Shown here: positions 1-6,382 of the stretch, piece by piece
How the letters are laid out: every line of letters starts with the position of its first letter
Numbering within the stretch: position 1 is the first letter of the stretch
Assembly (NCBI GenBank): GCA_035478435.1
Contig: DATIJT010000014.1
Location: 1-8,189 of the forward strand
Length of the DNA stretch: 8,189 bases
Source of the DNA: DATLRC01 sp035478435
GTDB lineage: Bacteria > Patescibacteriota > Saccharimonadia > Saccharimonadales > UBA4665
Direction: 5' to 3'
The notes under the pieces: model-generated
Seen by the model: only the letters and a program-made list of their open reading frames with translations
Told to the model about the DNA's origin: nothing
Database searches by the model: none
Position numbers and translations under genes: made by a program

Positions 1-160
1 TCTCACATCTCCAGTTCGTTAAGCGAAAGCCCTAATGGCGGTAGCGAAACTGTTAGCAGGCGAACAAAGCGTACCTTAAGGTACGCTGCGGAGCGGTCTA
101 ACAGTTGCAGCCCGCCATTAGGGCTTGAGGCTGAAGGGGAGATTTGAAATGGGTTCTAAG
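1..160. repeat. Stepped-hairpin element A (left end cut by the window)
   Basis: This intergenic palindrome has nested arms. ATCTCC at 7-12 pairs with GGAGAT at 138-143. A perfect 15-bp arm AAGCCCTAATGGCGG at 27-41 pairs with 112-126. AACTGTTAG at 48-56 pairs with 98-106. The apex is a perfect 20-bp palindrome at 68-87, which folds with a TTAA tip. Internal loops separate the arms: about 14/11 nt (13-26 and 127-137), 6/5 nt (42-47 and 107-111) and 11/10 nt (57-67 and 88-97). On the minus strand the right end reads CTTAGAACCC (160 to 151), the same terminus as the element at 7498-7667. The outer left arm lies beyond the window. No open reading frame of note is present, and no U-tract is visible that would make it an ordinary terminator. 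It may be a miniature inverted-repeat element or a structured RNA. The palindrome itself is directly seen; its nature is inferred. Confidence 0.75.
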
Positions 161-1103
161 GCTTTTTGTGCCGTTTGCGATTTAGGATAGGCCTCAGCCG
201 ATAGCCGCCATAACCCGCCATACTCATTAGAACAACCAGGCCGAATAACAACGGTAGATTAAGCCAGGTAAAATATAAGCTAACTTCGCGCGTTTTGGCC
301 TGCCCATCGTAGCGGAAACCAACAAGCAGTCTATAACGACCTGGCCAAAGGGGTCGATTCATATCTTTTATTGATACGATAAAGTTGCGGGATCGCTCAG
401 GCAGAACCAGGCTGGAAGCTTCGTTAACGATACCTCGGGCAGTCTCTTTGCCGAACGGGTCTTTAACCACTAATAATCCTCTGGGTACAACATGGACATT
501 ACCGGTATTTTTAAAATTTAGCTTCACTTCATTTGGCAAATGCCAAAAACCATTACTGGTTTTTATGTCTTGAAGCGTAAGTTTATAAAGTTCACCGCCA
601 ATCTTTTTGACGAATAGTAAGCTGGTCGGTTGCGGCGAAAGCGCGATCTGATTTTTGTTACTCGCGCCTTTTGCCTTTGGCGTCATAACAATAGCCCCAT
701 AATGTCCCCCGGGAGCTAGGCTATCGTCATTGCTAATCCTAAACTGAACCGTAAAGGTACTGTGACCAGCGATAGTTATATCTGTTTGCTCCAATTGAAC
801 CCACTTTGCCAAGCCATATTTTTTCTGGTAATCTGCCGGCAAACCAGAAAAAATTAAACCGCCGGTATCATCAAGCGCGCCCATGTCTATAGCTGACAGA
901 GTAAAAGAAGCAGTGCTACTGTCATTATTAGTAACGGTAAAGTTGCTCGGTTTTACATAATCCACGGCCTGAATGGTCAGTTCCTGGAAAGCAGGACTAA
1001 CCGTAACTCCGCTTCGCTTGACTGGCGCAGGAGTAGTTGCCTGGGCTATTGCTGGTAACACTAGAGCTAAGGCACTGATGACTAATATAACTATCCGCTT
1101 CAT
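156..1103 (-). CDS. Membrane-anchored surface protein, divergent WxL-interacting (DUF916/DUF3324)-like paralogue
   Basis: The 315-residue protein begins with MKRIVILVISALALVLPAIA, a signal peptide probably cut near residue 22 (AQA/TTP). Residues ~28-150 look like an Ig-like domain of the DUF916 kind (FTVTNNDSS, then a GGHYGAIVM strand). Residues ~175-270 form a second beta domain with KNTGNVHVVPRG and LPERSRNF, matching the same segment of its two upstream neighbours. A membrane helix at ~278-298 precedes the basic tail RLRPILNRKRHKKP. The start at 1103 is chosen over an in-frame ATG at 1217 because it opens the signal peptide, overlaps the upstream TGA as ATGA, and has GGAG nine bases before it. 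It is the last gene of a three-gene operon. It is far more diverged than its neighbours, which nearly match each other. Its TAG stop lies inside the terminal repeat of element A. It probably anchors a surface complex in the cytoplasmic membrane; the family assignment is by pattern. Confidence 0.85.
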   Translation of the reverse strand: MKRIVILVISALALVLPAIAQATTPAPVKRSGVTVSPAFQELTIQAVDYVKPSNFTVTNNDSSTASFTLSAIDMGALDDTGGLIFSGLPADYQKKYGLAKWVQLEQTDITIAGHSTFTVQFRISNDDSLAPGGHYGAIVMTPKAKGASNKNQIALSPQPTSLLFVKKIGGELYKLTLQDIKTSNGFWHLPNEVKLNFKNTGNVHVVPRGLLVVKDPFGKETARGIVNEASSLVLPERSRNFIVSIKDMNRPLWPGRYRLLVGFRYDGQAKTREVSLYFTWLNLPLLFGLVVLMSMAGYGGYRLRPILNRKRHKKP

Positions 1104-2137
1104 TTTTTGTGTCTCCGCAGCCGCGCTATAATTTTTTTGACAGTCGACCATAAGCCAATGGTCACAAAAATGGCTACGACTAGCCCGCCGATGATAATGC
1201 GCCACGGCACCACCCAAAAGCTGACACTAGCTTCCAAAGGCACATCTTGTTTGCCGTTATCGTAGACCATCACCAAATGGGCGGTGTAGCGCCCAAACCG
1301 CAGGTGGGTTAGCTTAGCCAAGTCCCAGGTAAGCCCATAATCCGGTTTGCCGTTTTTTAAGACGATGTTGCCGCCCGACTCTTTGGCTTTATAAACTGGG
1401 AAGCCATCGTTCCATTCGGCGGCGAAGTTCCGATTGGACTTGGGCAAGATGTTGCCTTTGGTGGTATTGATGCCGACGGTGGCCACCTGCTTACTGCCTC
1501 GGCTAATGAAAATCGTGCCGCTGGGGGCAGTGTGGATATTACCGGTGTTTTGCAAGCGGGCGGCAAAACGGGCCGGCAGAAATTCGTAAGTCCGCTTCTC
1601 TACCTGAAAACCAACCAGCTTAAGCTGGCGCTTGGCGTTAGGCGACAAAGCTTCTAACAGCACTAGCGTGGCCGTGCCACCACGGACGGTTTGCTGGCGC
1701 GGGCCGCTGGCTGTACCAGGGTTGGCCCGGGAGAAAGTGACGGCGTAATAGTAGCCCAGGGCCGCCGTCTTCGGGATTTTGATAGTCATGATCACACTAT
1801 GCCACTCACCTGGAATGGCCGTGAATTGGGTTTCGGAAAAATGCACCCAATCGAAGTAATCATCGCCGGGCTCGCGGTCTTTGAGTTCCGGTTTGCCTTC
1901 GTCGCCATAGGCCGAGAATTTCATTAGTCCGACTTTCAGAGTTTCATTTTGGGTACCGCTGTTACGGATGCGCAGTTCCGACTTGATAGTCTCGCCGGGT
2001 TTGGCCACCAGGCTAATCGGCAGCGGCGAAGTGGTCAGTTGCAGGGCGCCAGGATCGGCCGCAACAGAATGTTTTGGCAGCAAAGTCAAGGCTATGAAGG
2101 CCAATACAGACGTTAAAATTAGCAATCTTTTAAACAC
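1100..2137 (-). CDS. Membrane-anchored WxL-interacting (DUF916/DUF3324)-like protein, second operon copy
   Basis: The 345-residue protein has a signal peptide MFKRLLILTSVLAFIALTLL, likely cut after SVA (residue 26). An Ig-like domain at ~27-165 follows (ADPGALQLTTSPLP, PGETIKSELRIRNSG, IPKTAALGYYYAVTFS). A second beta domain at ~185-300 contains RLQNTGNIHTAPSG and RFGRYTAHLVMVYDNG. A membrane helix at ~308-330 and the tail KKIIARLRRHKK close the protein. In Gram-positive bacteria this order (signal, DUF916, DUF3324, helix, basic tail, ~340-350 residues) marks WxL-interacting proteins, which tether WxL surface proteins. Translation starts at GTG (2137-2135), eight bases inside the preceding gene, after a strong GAGGAGG at 2149-2143. 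Its stop overlaps the next start as ATGA. The mature part is about 79% identical by eye to the upstream gene, so the pair is a fairly recent tandem duplication. The gene is certain; the family call is moderate. Confidence 0.88.
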   Translation of the reverse strand: MFKRLLILTSVLAFIALTLLPKHSVAADPGALQLTTSPLPISLVAKPGETIKSELRIRNSGTQNETLKVGLMKFSAYGDEGKPELKDREPGDDYFDWVHFSETQFTAIPGEWHSVIMTIKIPKTAALGYYYAVTFSRANPGTASGPRQQTVRGGTATLVLLEALSPNAKRQLKLVGFQVEKRTYEFLPARFAARLQNTGNIHTAPSGTIFISRGSKQVATVGINTTKGNILPKSNRNFAAEWNDGFPVYKAKESGGNIVLKNGKPDYGLTWDLAKLTHLRFGRYTAHLVMVYDNGKQDVPLEASVSFWVVPWRIIIGGLVVAIFVTIGLWSTVKKIIARLRRHKK

Positions 2138-3176
2138 GCCGGCCTCCTCGGTTACGGCGGCGTTTGAAACGCCAGCGCATTATTAAGTAGACTAGGGTCG
2201 CCGGCACCACCGGTATAGCGATAATAAGTAAAATCAGCCGCCAAGGAATCACCCAAAAACTGGCACTGGCTTCCAGTGGCACGTCTTGTTTGCCGTTGTC
2301 GTATACCGCCACCAAATGGGCAGTGTATTTACCAAAGCGCAGGCGGTTGAACTTAGAGGCGTCCCATTTAAGGCTATAAACCGGTTGGCCGTTTTTGAGT
2401 ACTATTGCCCCTCCTGCTTCTTTGGTCTTATAGACTGGAAATCCATCGTCCCACTGAGAGGTAAAGATACGGTTAGATTGGGGCAAAATATTGCCCCTGG
2501 TGGCATTGATATCTATAGCGCCTATTTGCTTGCCGCCGCGGCTGATGAAAATCGTGCCGCTGGGGGCGGTGTGGATGTTGCCGGTGTTTCGCAATTTGAC
2601 AGTGAATCTGGCCGGTAAAAATTCGTATGACCTTTTTTCAACTCGAAATTCACTTAGCTTCAATTCCCGTTTGGCATTCGGACTGAAGGCCTCTAAAAGT
2701 ACCAGGGTAGCCGTGCCGCCGCGGACTGTTTGCTGACGCGGGCCGGTGGCCAATCCGGGATTCGCCCTAGAAAAGGTAACGGCGTAATAGTATCCCAGAG
2801 CTGCTGTCTTAGGTATTTTAATGGTCATTTTGACCGTTTGCCATTCGCCCGGGATAGCCTTAAACTGCGTTTCCGAAAACTGTACCCAATCGAAATAATC
2901 ATCGCCGGGTTCCCGGTCTTGAAGTTGGGGCTTCCCTTCTTCGCCGTAGGCCGAGAATTTCATAAGGCCAACCTTCAGCAGTTCAGTTTCGTTGCCGCTA
3001 TTCCTAATTCTTAGCTCAGTGCTGACGGTTTCGCCCGGTTTGGCTACCAAGCTGATCGGCAGCGGCGAGGTTGTCAGCTGCAGCGCGCCAGGGTCGGCCG
3101 CTCGAACAGTTGCCGGCCAAAAGCTGGCAAATACTACAGCCATTCCCACTGCCAATGCTAGAAAACCCCTCTTCAT
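2130..3176 (-). CDS. Membrane-anchored WxL-interacting (DUF916/DUF3324)-like protein, first gene of the operon
   Basis: The 348-residue protein begins with MKRGFLALAVGMAVVFASFW, a signal peptide probably cut after VRA (residue 26). The mature part has the same plan as the next gene: an Ig-like domain at ~27-165 (PGETVSTELRIRNSG, GEWQTVKMTIKIPKTAALG) and a DUF3324-like domain at ~185-300 (LRNTGNIHTAPSG, FGKYTAHLVAVYDNG). A membrane helix at ~308-331 and a very basic tail, RWRFKRRRNRGGRRV, follow. It lacks catalytic motifs, which suits a structural or adhesive role at the outer face of the membrane. It heads the operon. No Shine-Dalgarno sequence precedes the ATG; instead a TATACT box lies only 12 bases upstream, suggesting a leaderless or nearly leaderless message. 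Compared with its downstream twin, the differences are concentrated in the signal peptide and in the helix and tail. The gene is certain; function is inferred from family resemblance. Confidence 0.88.
   Translation of the reverse strand: MKRGFLALAVGMAVVFASFWPATVRAADPGALQLTTSPLPISLVAKPGETVSTELRIRNSGNETELLKVGLMKFSAYGEEGKPQLQDREPGDDYFDWVQFSETQFKAIPGEWQTVKMTIKIPKTAALGYYYAVTFSRANPGLATGPRQQTVRGGTATLVLLEAFSPNAKRELKLSEFRVEKRSYEFLPARFTVKLRNTGNIHTAPSGTIFISRGGKQIGAIDINATRGNILPQSNRIFTSQWDDGFPVYKTKEAGGAIVLKNGQPVYSLKWDASKFNRLRFGKYTAHLVAVYDNGKQDVPLEASASFWVIPWRLILLIIAIPVVPATLVYLIMRWRFKRRRNRGGRRV
2143..2149 (-). promoter_or_regulatory. Strong ribosome binding site that sets a GTG start inside the operon
   Basis: GAGGAGG on the minus strand lies five bases before the GTG at 2137-2135 and sits within the last codons of the upstream gene. 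It is the best Shine-Dalgarno match in the window and supports the GTG start. Together with the eight-base gene overlap it indicates translational coupling. Confidence 0.8.
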
Positions 3177-3188
3177 AAAGTTGCTACT

Positions 3189-3194
3189 AGTATA
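3189..3194 (-). promoter_or_regulatory. Putative -10 box of the three-gene operon
   Basis: The minus strand reads TATACT here, 12 bases before the ATG at 3176. Transcription would start about six bases before the start codon, so the first gene would be nearly leaderless. No good -35 hexamer is visible at the usual distance; that region holds the AT-rich inverted repeat 3201-3221. Confidence 0.45.
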
Positions 3195-3200
3195 TCAGGC

Positions 3201-3221
3201 TAATTAATGATTATTTAATTA
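3201..3221. promoter_or_regulatory. AT-rich inverted repeat overlapping the operon promoter (possible operator)
   Basis: TAATTAA at 3201-3207 and TTAATTA at 3215-3221 form a perfect 7-bp inverted repeat around a 7-bp spacer. Its centre is about 17 bases upstream of the putative -10 box, where a -35 element would lie. Such placement suits a dimeric regulator, but short AT-rich palindromes also arise by chance. Confidence 0.35.
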
Positions 3222-3248
3222 CAGAGGCTGGGCTCCTCCCAGACCTTT

Positions 3249-3352
3249 GCATTTGAGTGCCCAGGCTGATTTATTCACGAGGAACGGACTGAATCGTACA
3301 AAAGTACGATGAAAGAGTACAGGCGTGAAAAATCTGGCTGAGTGCCAAAAGC
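3249..3352. repeat. Imperfect long hairpin B between the secreted-protein gene and the operon
   Basis: The apex is a perfect stem, ATCGTAC at 3293-3299 with GTACGAT at 3304-3310, closed by an AAAA loop. Further out TTCACG at 3273-3278 pairs with CGTGAA at 3324-3329, and GATTT beside it pairs with AAATC with one bulged base. Beyond that, the two flanks share weaker complementarity around AGTGCCCAGG and CTGAGTGCC. A separate small hairpin, CTGGG/CCCAG, lies at 3229-3243. The stepped plan resembles the elements at 1-160, 5611-5777 and 7498-7667, but this one is shorter (~104 bp), less regular and lacks their TA-GAACC type ends. It may be a decayed relative or unrelated. Confidence 0.45.
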
Positions 3353-3393
3353 ACGTTAAAGATGGCGGGCTTTGCCCGTTATATTTAACGTGC
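3351..3393 (-). terminator. Strong stem-loop terminator after the 3410-4447 gene
   Basis: GCACGTTAAA at 3351-3360 pairs perfectly with TTTAACGTGC at 3384-3393. Inside it CGGGC/GCCCG (3366-3370 and 3374-3378) forms a second stem with a TTT loop, separated from the outer stem by five-base internal loops on each side. On the minus strand the structure starts 16 bases after the TAA stop of the upstream gene, and its outer stem is followed by TTTT. This fits an intrinsic terminator separating that gene from the three-gene operon. Confidence 0.65.
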
Positions 3394-3409
3394 GGTGCAT
3401 GAGCAATAG

Positions 3410-4447
3410 TTAGAAGGTGCCGGCGCCGATGATTGTCCAGGTATCCGTATAGTCTGTAGCAGCCGGAGTACTACCACTGATCGCGGCCTTACCCCGAATA
3501 GTAATAACATCGCCGTTGGCTGTGCCGTTAGAACTAGCTATCTGACGATAAGTGGTGTCTAGGCCACTGCCGTTGTTGTTACCGGCTGTACCCTGATAGG
3601 CTGCTGGGATGCTGACTGTGCCGCCACCACCGGCATCGGTAGTGACTTCAGCACTAATTACGTAGCCTTCGGTGCCAGCACTCAAAGTAGCAGCTGTACC
3701 TGGCGTAGTCGAAGCAATGGTTTTAGCCGCGGCGGCTGAAGTCAGGCCAGTGTTTAGGTCCTTAGCCCAGGCAATCCAGCCGTTGGTAGCGTTAGTGGTA
3801 ACGGTTACTGTGCGACCGGTGGTTTGCCGGACAGCCGCGGTATCTAGGTTGGCCGTAAAGCTAGTGGTGTTGGCGTCGAGGACAAAGTTGAAAGTCGGCG
3901 GCACAGTAGCTGAAACTACTACCTGGTCATCTGCAATGACCCTTAAGGCTACGGTAGTGGAATCACTGCCTACAGTTACAGTAGGGTGGTATTCGCTGGA
4001 AGTCGGGTTAGTGACGGCCGTGGCCGAAGTCAAATCGACACAGTAAGTAGTGGTCGCGGATAGGGCCGTGACGCTGCTTATAGTAACAGTCGAACCCGAG
4101 CCGGCAGCCGTTATAGAGCCTGGCAATGCCGTTGCGCCGGTCTCCGCAGCACAAGAGGCCGATGAAACAGTCTGGGTAGTGTTAACAACACCGCTGGAAC
4201 CCGTCCAAGTAGTGGAGTCAGCGCCGTTGAAGTTAATGGCTACGCTGGTAGCTCCAGCCCCGACCGTTCTAAAGACTAAGCGAAACGAAGTGCCGGTGCC
4301 GGTCTTCATGCGGTTAAGCCGGATATAAGTATTGGTAAGCGAAGCGGCGTTAACAGACACGTTAAAGACACTTATTAAAGTGGCCAATGCCAACAGTACA
4401 GCCAAGCTAAGGTTGACAAATTTTGATTGGGCTTTTTGAATTCGCAT
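3410..4447 (-). CDS. Secreted Ser/Thr-rich beta protein with a WxL-like C-terminal domain
   Basis: The 345-residue protein has an N-terminal signal peptide cut near VNA/AS (residues 34-35) and then no further membrane helix. The N-terminal part (~36-180) is Ser/Thr/Ala-rich and predicted beta, with two cysteines, C99 and C136, that could form a disulphide. The C-terminal part (~183-345) resembles the end of the neighbouring secreted protein: TVTVTTNATNGWIAWAKD, then SAGTEGYVIS, LDTTYRQI and the closing strand TDYTDTWTIIGAGTF. The W-x-I in that last strand and the upstream GWIAW recall the two WxL motifs of Gram-positive surface proteins, which bind peptidoglycan and partner with DUF916/DUF3324 proteins such as those encoded just downstream. 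The match is not canonical. No Shine-Dalgarno sequence is seen before the ATG (leader ACAATAACAAAACCT). The gene is certain; the WxL-like label is tentative. Confidence 0.85.
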   Translation of the reverse strand: MRIQKAQSKFVNLSLAVLLALATLISVFNVSVNAASLTNTYIRLNRMKTGTGTSFRLVFRTVGAGATSVAINFNGADSTTWTGSSGVVNTTQTVSSASCAAETGATALPGSITAAGSGSTVTISSVTALSATTTYCVDLTSATAVTNPTSSEYHPTVTVGSDSTTVALRVIADDQVVVSATVPPTFNFVLDANTTSFTANLDTAAVRQTTGRTVTVTTNATNGWIAWAKDLNTGLTSAAAAKTIASTTPGTAATLSAGTEGYVISAEVTTDAGGGGTVSIPAAYQGTAGNNNGSGLDTTYRQIASSNGTANGDVITIRGKAAISGSTPAATDYTDTWTIIGAGTF

Positions 4448-4485
4448 AGGTTTTGTTATTGTAACTAACTTTAGATCTTAATAAA

Positions 4486-4514
4486 AGCTTAAGGTTATCC
4501 TAGCCGCTTGTCAA
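4486..4514 (-). promoter_or_regulatory. Putative sigma-70-type promoter of the 3410-4447 gene
   Basis: A perfect TTGACA at 4514-4509 is followed after 17 bases by TAAGCT at 4491-4486, a fair -10 box. Predicted transcription starts near 4479, leaving a leader of about 31 bases. The leader is rich in A and T and includes a weak CTTAA/TTAAG hairpin near the start. No ribosome binding site is seen. Confidence 0.5.
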
Positions 4515-4530
4515 TAGAATTTAAAAGAAG

Positions 4531-5601
4531 TTAAAAACTAGCGGCCGCGATTAGAGTTAATGTTTCGGTGTAATCGTTTGCGGCCGGGGTAGTAGAGGCG
4601 GCTTTGGCTTTTAGCTGTATGGAGCCGCGGCCGGCTACAATCGGGTTAGCCGAAGTATAAAGCTGCCTGAGCGTAGTATCAATAATGCCTACGTTTTGGG
4701 AACTGCCGGTATAAGGTGACTGGGCAGTCAAAGGCCCGCCGCTACTCTGGGTAGCCGAAGAGTTCTGGCCCCCAAAGCCTTCGCTGACCACCGCCAGGTC
4801 AGCTGTGGCGGAGGTAATAGTATAAGTAGTAGCCGTGCTTTTCAGCCCGCCGTTTTTGGAAGTGATAAAAACGGTGCCGCCGTTAGCGCCATTGGTGTCA
4901 AAGTCTACCCAGACTTTCTGGGGGCTGTTGGTAACGGTGGCCGGTAAGAGATTGCCGAAATTAGTTGTATAGGGCGGCGCTGTTTCGCTGTCGGTCGCGG
5001 ACACATCAATATCAAAGGTCAGGCTGGGCGACACTGTGCTGGCGCTGCCAGTAGCGCTGTAAGCCGATTCAGTAAATTTGCCCTGGGTAGCTTTGACTTT
5101 AACGGTATAAACAGTGCTTGGTGCAAGCCCAATGACATCAAACCCCGTGCCACTCCCCCAAGACGCGTAAGTTTGATAATCTTCAGGTCCAAGGACTGGA
5201 CCAACGGTGTTGTCATTTTGGATATAATTGATATTGCTGGCGAAGGCGTCGGTACTAATGGCAATGGCGAACTTGGCATCGGTGGGATTGCTACCATTAT
5301 CTATGACTATGTGCAGTTTATTGTAGTAACTTGCCGGGTTGGTAACAGTTGGCGCCAGCGGTACATTGGCCTGCTGGGTGGCATTCAGGCCGGTGCCGGC
5401 TTTGTAGGTAGTGCTAGTGCTTTGACTACTGCCCTGCTCACCGCTAATTCCAGATAGGCTATAGTTGGTTGAGCTACTACCAGCCGTACCGCCGGAACCG
5501 ACGCCATAAGACTGCAAGTGATAAGTGGTGCTGGTAGGCGCTGCCGCGAATAAACTGAGTAAACCTCCGGCTAGCAGTAATGAATATTTCGTGAACCCCA
5601 T
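4531..5601 (-). CDS. Secreted surface protein with FnIII-like domain and shared WxL-like C-terminal domain
   Basis: The 356-residue protein opens with MGFTKYSLLLAGGLLSLFAA, a signal peptide probably cut near residue 20. Residues ~24-75 contain two Ser/Gly-rich repeats of the type STTYHLQSYGVGSGGTAG and STNYSLSGISGEQG. Residues ~82-190 look like a fibronectin type III fold (PLAPTVTNPAS, LAPSTVYTVKVKAT, ESAYSATGSA). Residues ~193-356 match the C-terminal domain of the next gene: GGTVFITSKNGG, VVSEGF, IIDTTLRQL and the terminal strand NDYTETLTLIAAASF. It has no cysteine and no membrane anchor. The next gene follows after 83 bases. No Shine-Dalgarno sequence lies at normal spacing; the 5' leader begins in element C. 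It is most likely an exported component of the same surface complex. The domain calls are by pattern, and the FnIII call is the firmer of the two. Confidence 0.85.
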   Translation of the reverse strand: MGFTKYSLLLAGGLLSLFAAAPTSTTYHLQSYGVGSGGTAGSSSTNYSLSGISGEQGSSQSTSTTYKAGTGLNATQQANVPLAPTVTNPASYYNKLHIVIDNGSNPTDAKFAIAISTDAFASNINYIQNDNTVGPVLGPEDYQTYASWGSGTGFDVIGLAPSTVYTVKVKATQGKFTESAYSATGSASTVSPSLTFDIDVSATDSETAPPYTTNFGNLLPATVTNSPQKVWVDFDTNGANGGTVFITSKNGGLKSTATTYTITSATADLAVVSEGFGGQNSSATQSSGGPLTAQSPYTGSSQNVGIIDTTLRQLYTSANPIVAGRGSIQLKAKAASTTPAANDYTETLTLIAAASF

Positions 5602-5610
5602 TGTTTCTTA

Positions 5611-5777
5611 TTAGACCTCTTTCCAAATCCATATCGTAGGCAAATCCATTCAGGAATTGTAGCATGTGCATGTTCTTTGGAGGAGGCATATCTTTAGGAT
5701 ATGCTGACGAAAAAACATGCTCAGGCTGCGGTTACTGGGTGTATTTGCTAGAGAGGGGTTTGGAAAGAGGTCTATTA
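5611..5777. repeat. Stepped-hairpin element C
   Basis: A perfect 16-bp outer arm, TAGACCTCTTTCCAAA at 5612-5627, pairs with 5759-5774. The next arm, CAAATCCATTCAG at 5641-5653, pairs with CTGGGTGTATTTG at 5735-5747 with two G-T pairs and one mismatch. GCATGTTCTTT at 5668-5678 pairs with 5710-5720 with one mismatch. The apex is GCATATC/GATATGC at 5686-5692 and 5698-5704. The outermost internal loop is 13/11 nt, as in elements A and D, and a TA dinucleotide adjoins both ends. The left end begins ten bases before a start codon. The right end overlaps the TAA stop of the 5775-6374 gene. On the minus strand TGCTACAAT (5664-5656) could be an extended -10 promoter for the 4531-5601 gene; this is weak. 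The downstream arm is not followed by a U-tract, so it is not a typical terminator. Confidence 0.75.
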
Positions 5778-6374
5778 TAGCCAGGTTAGGGTGGAAACCA
5801 CTAGCAAAATATCATCAGGCAATTTAGAGTCGACAGGATTGGTGGTGGTCCCGGTTAGGATGGCATAGGCCTGGCCATGAGGGATGAAATATGTAATTTC
5901 GGTGCCGTCTTTTTTGGTCATTTTTTTGACATTATGGCCAGATATAACTGCCTCACTGGCTTCATAGGTATCAGTTTTTAGTTTACGAAAAGCATAGGCT
6001 GAATCTTCAGTTATATTGACAACTTCTTGAGGCTTCTTGACAGTTATACTAAGCCGCCGGCTTTCCTGCAGCCCATCACGAAAGCTGAAACTATGGGCTT
6101 CAACCACTGGTGTGACCACTGGGTTAGCCTCCAGCAGCCGATAGCCAGCTGGGTAGTTAAAGGCCACTGCCAGGCCTTGGAAATGTTGAGGAGCGGCCGG
6201 TTTGGCGGACGTTTGCTTGGCTTCCAGGTCAGTCGAGGGCTTGATTATTCCCTCCGCTGGCGCTTGGTTAAAGCGGTACCAACCAATCACCAAGCTTACT
6301 AGTATTAGCCCTACAGTAAAAAGTAATAGCAGTTTTCGATGAGCCCCCAGAGCCTTGGCAAACCTCTTATGCAT
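5775..6374 (-). CDS. Hypothetical membrane-anchored extracytoplasmic protein (PsbP-like pattern)
   Basis: The 199-residue protein has a basic N terminus, one membrane helix at ~14-32 (LLLLFTVGLILVSLVIGW) and a Pro/Ala/Lys linker to ~62. A single compact outer domain of ~135 residues follows (FQGLAVAFNYPAGYRL, HSFSFRDGLQESRRLSITV, DDILLVVSTLTWL). The order of a YP-x-x-Y strand, a central beta region and a closing helix-strand segment recalls PsbP/MOG1-like small domains found outside the membrane in many bacteria, but no diagnostic residues are visible. I do not recognise a specific family. It follows the Ig/PKD gene after 56 bases with no terminator between, so they may be cotranscribed. The start ATG has no Shine-Dalgarno sequence, and a TAAAGT box lies only eight bases upstream. 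Its TAA stop is directly followed by the terminal TAGACC of element C. Confidence 0.8.
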   Translation of the reverse strand: MHKRFAKALGAHRKLLLLFTVGLILVSLVIGWYRFNQAPAEGIIKPSTDLEAKQTSAKPAAPQHFQGLAVAFNYPAGYRLLEANPVVTPVVEAHSFSFRDGLQESRRLSITVKKPQEVVNITEDSAYAFRKLKTDTYEASEAVISGHNVKKMTKKDGTEITYFIPHGQAYAILTGTTTNPVDSKLPDDILLVVSTLTWL

Positions 6375-6382
6375 CTATAAAC

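Noticed and set aside
1..160. Integron attC sites as an explanation for palindromes at gene ends
   Set aside because: Placement after stops and nested folding are suggestive, but the ends (TTAGAACCC, TTAGACCTC) do not match the RYYYAAC/GTTRRRY core sites, several genes form an operon rather than single cassettes, and no integrase is present.
1100..1102. Recoded UGA (Gly) as in Gracilibacteria/Absconditabacteria
   Set aside because: TGA ends the 1100-2137 and 6431-7435 genes at sensible places just after basic tails, so the standard code fits.
1104..1217. In-frame N-terminal extension of the 156-1103 gene to an ATG at 1217
   Set aside because: It would overlap the upstream gene by over 100 bases, lacks a signal-like sequence, and would bury the clear signal peptide that starts at 1103, where an ATGA overlap and GGAG are present.
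3672..4328. Plus-strand open frames of 92 and 124 codons opposite the 3410-4447 gene
   Set aside because: They are antisense to a clear secreted-protein gene, have no domain signature and reflect its Thr/Ser/Ala-rich codon use.
5477..5689. A 70-codon minus-strand frame across element C and the start of the secreted-protein gene
   Set aside because: It overlaps the signal-peptide region of 4531-5601 in another frame, has no family features and runs through the palindrome.
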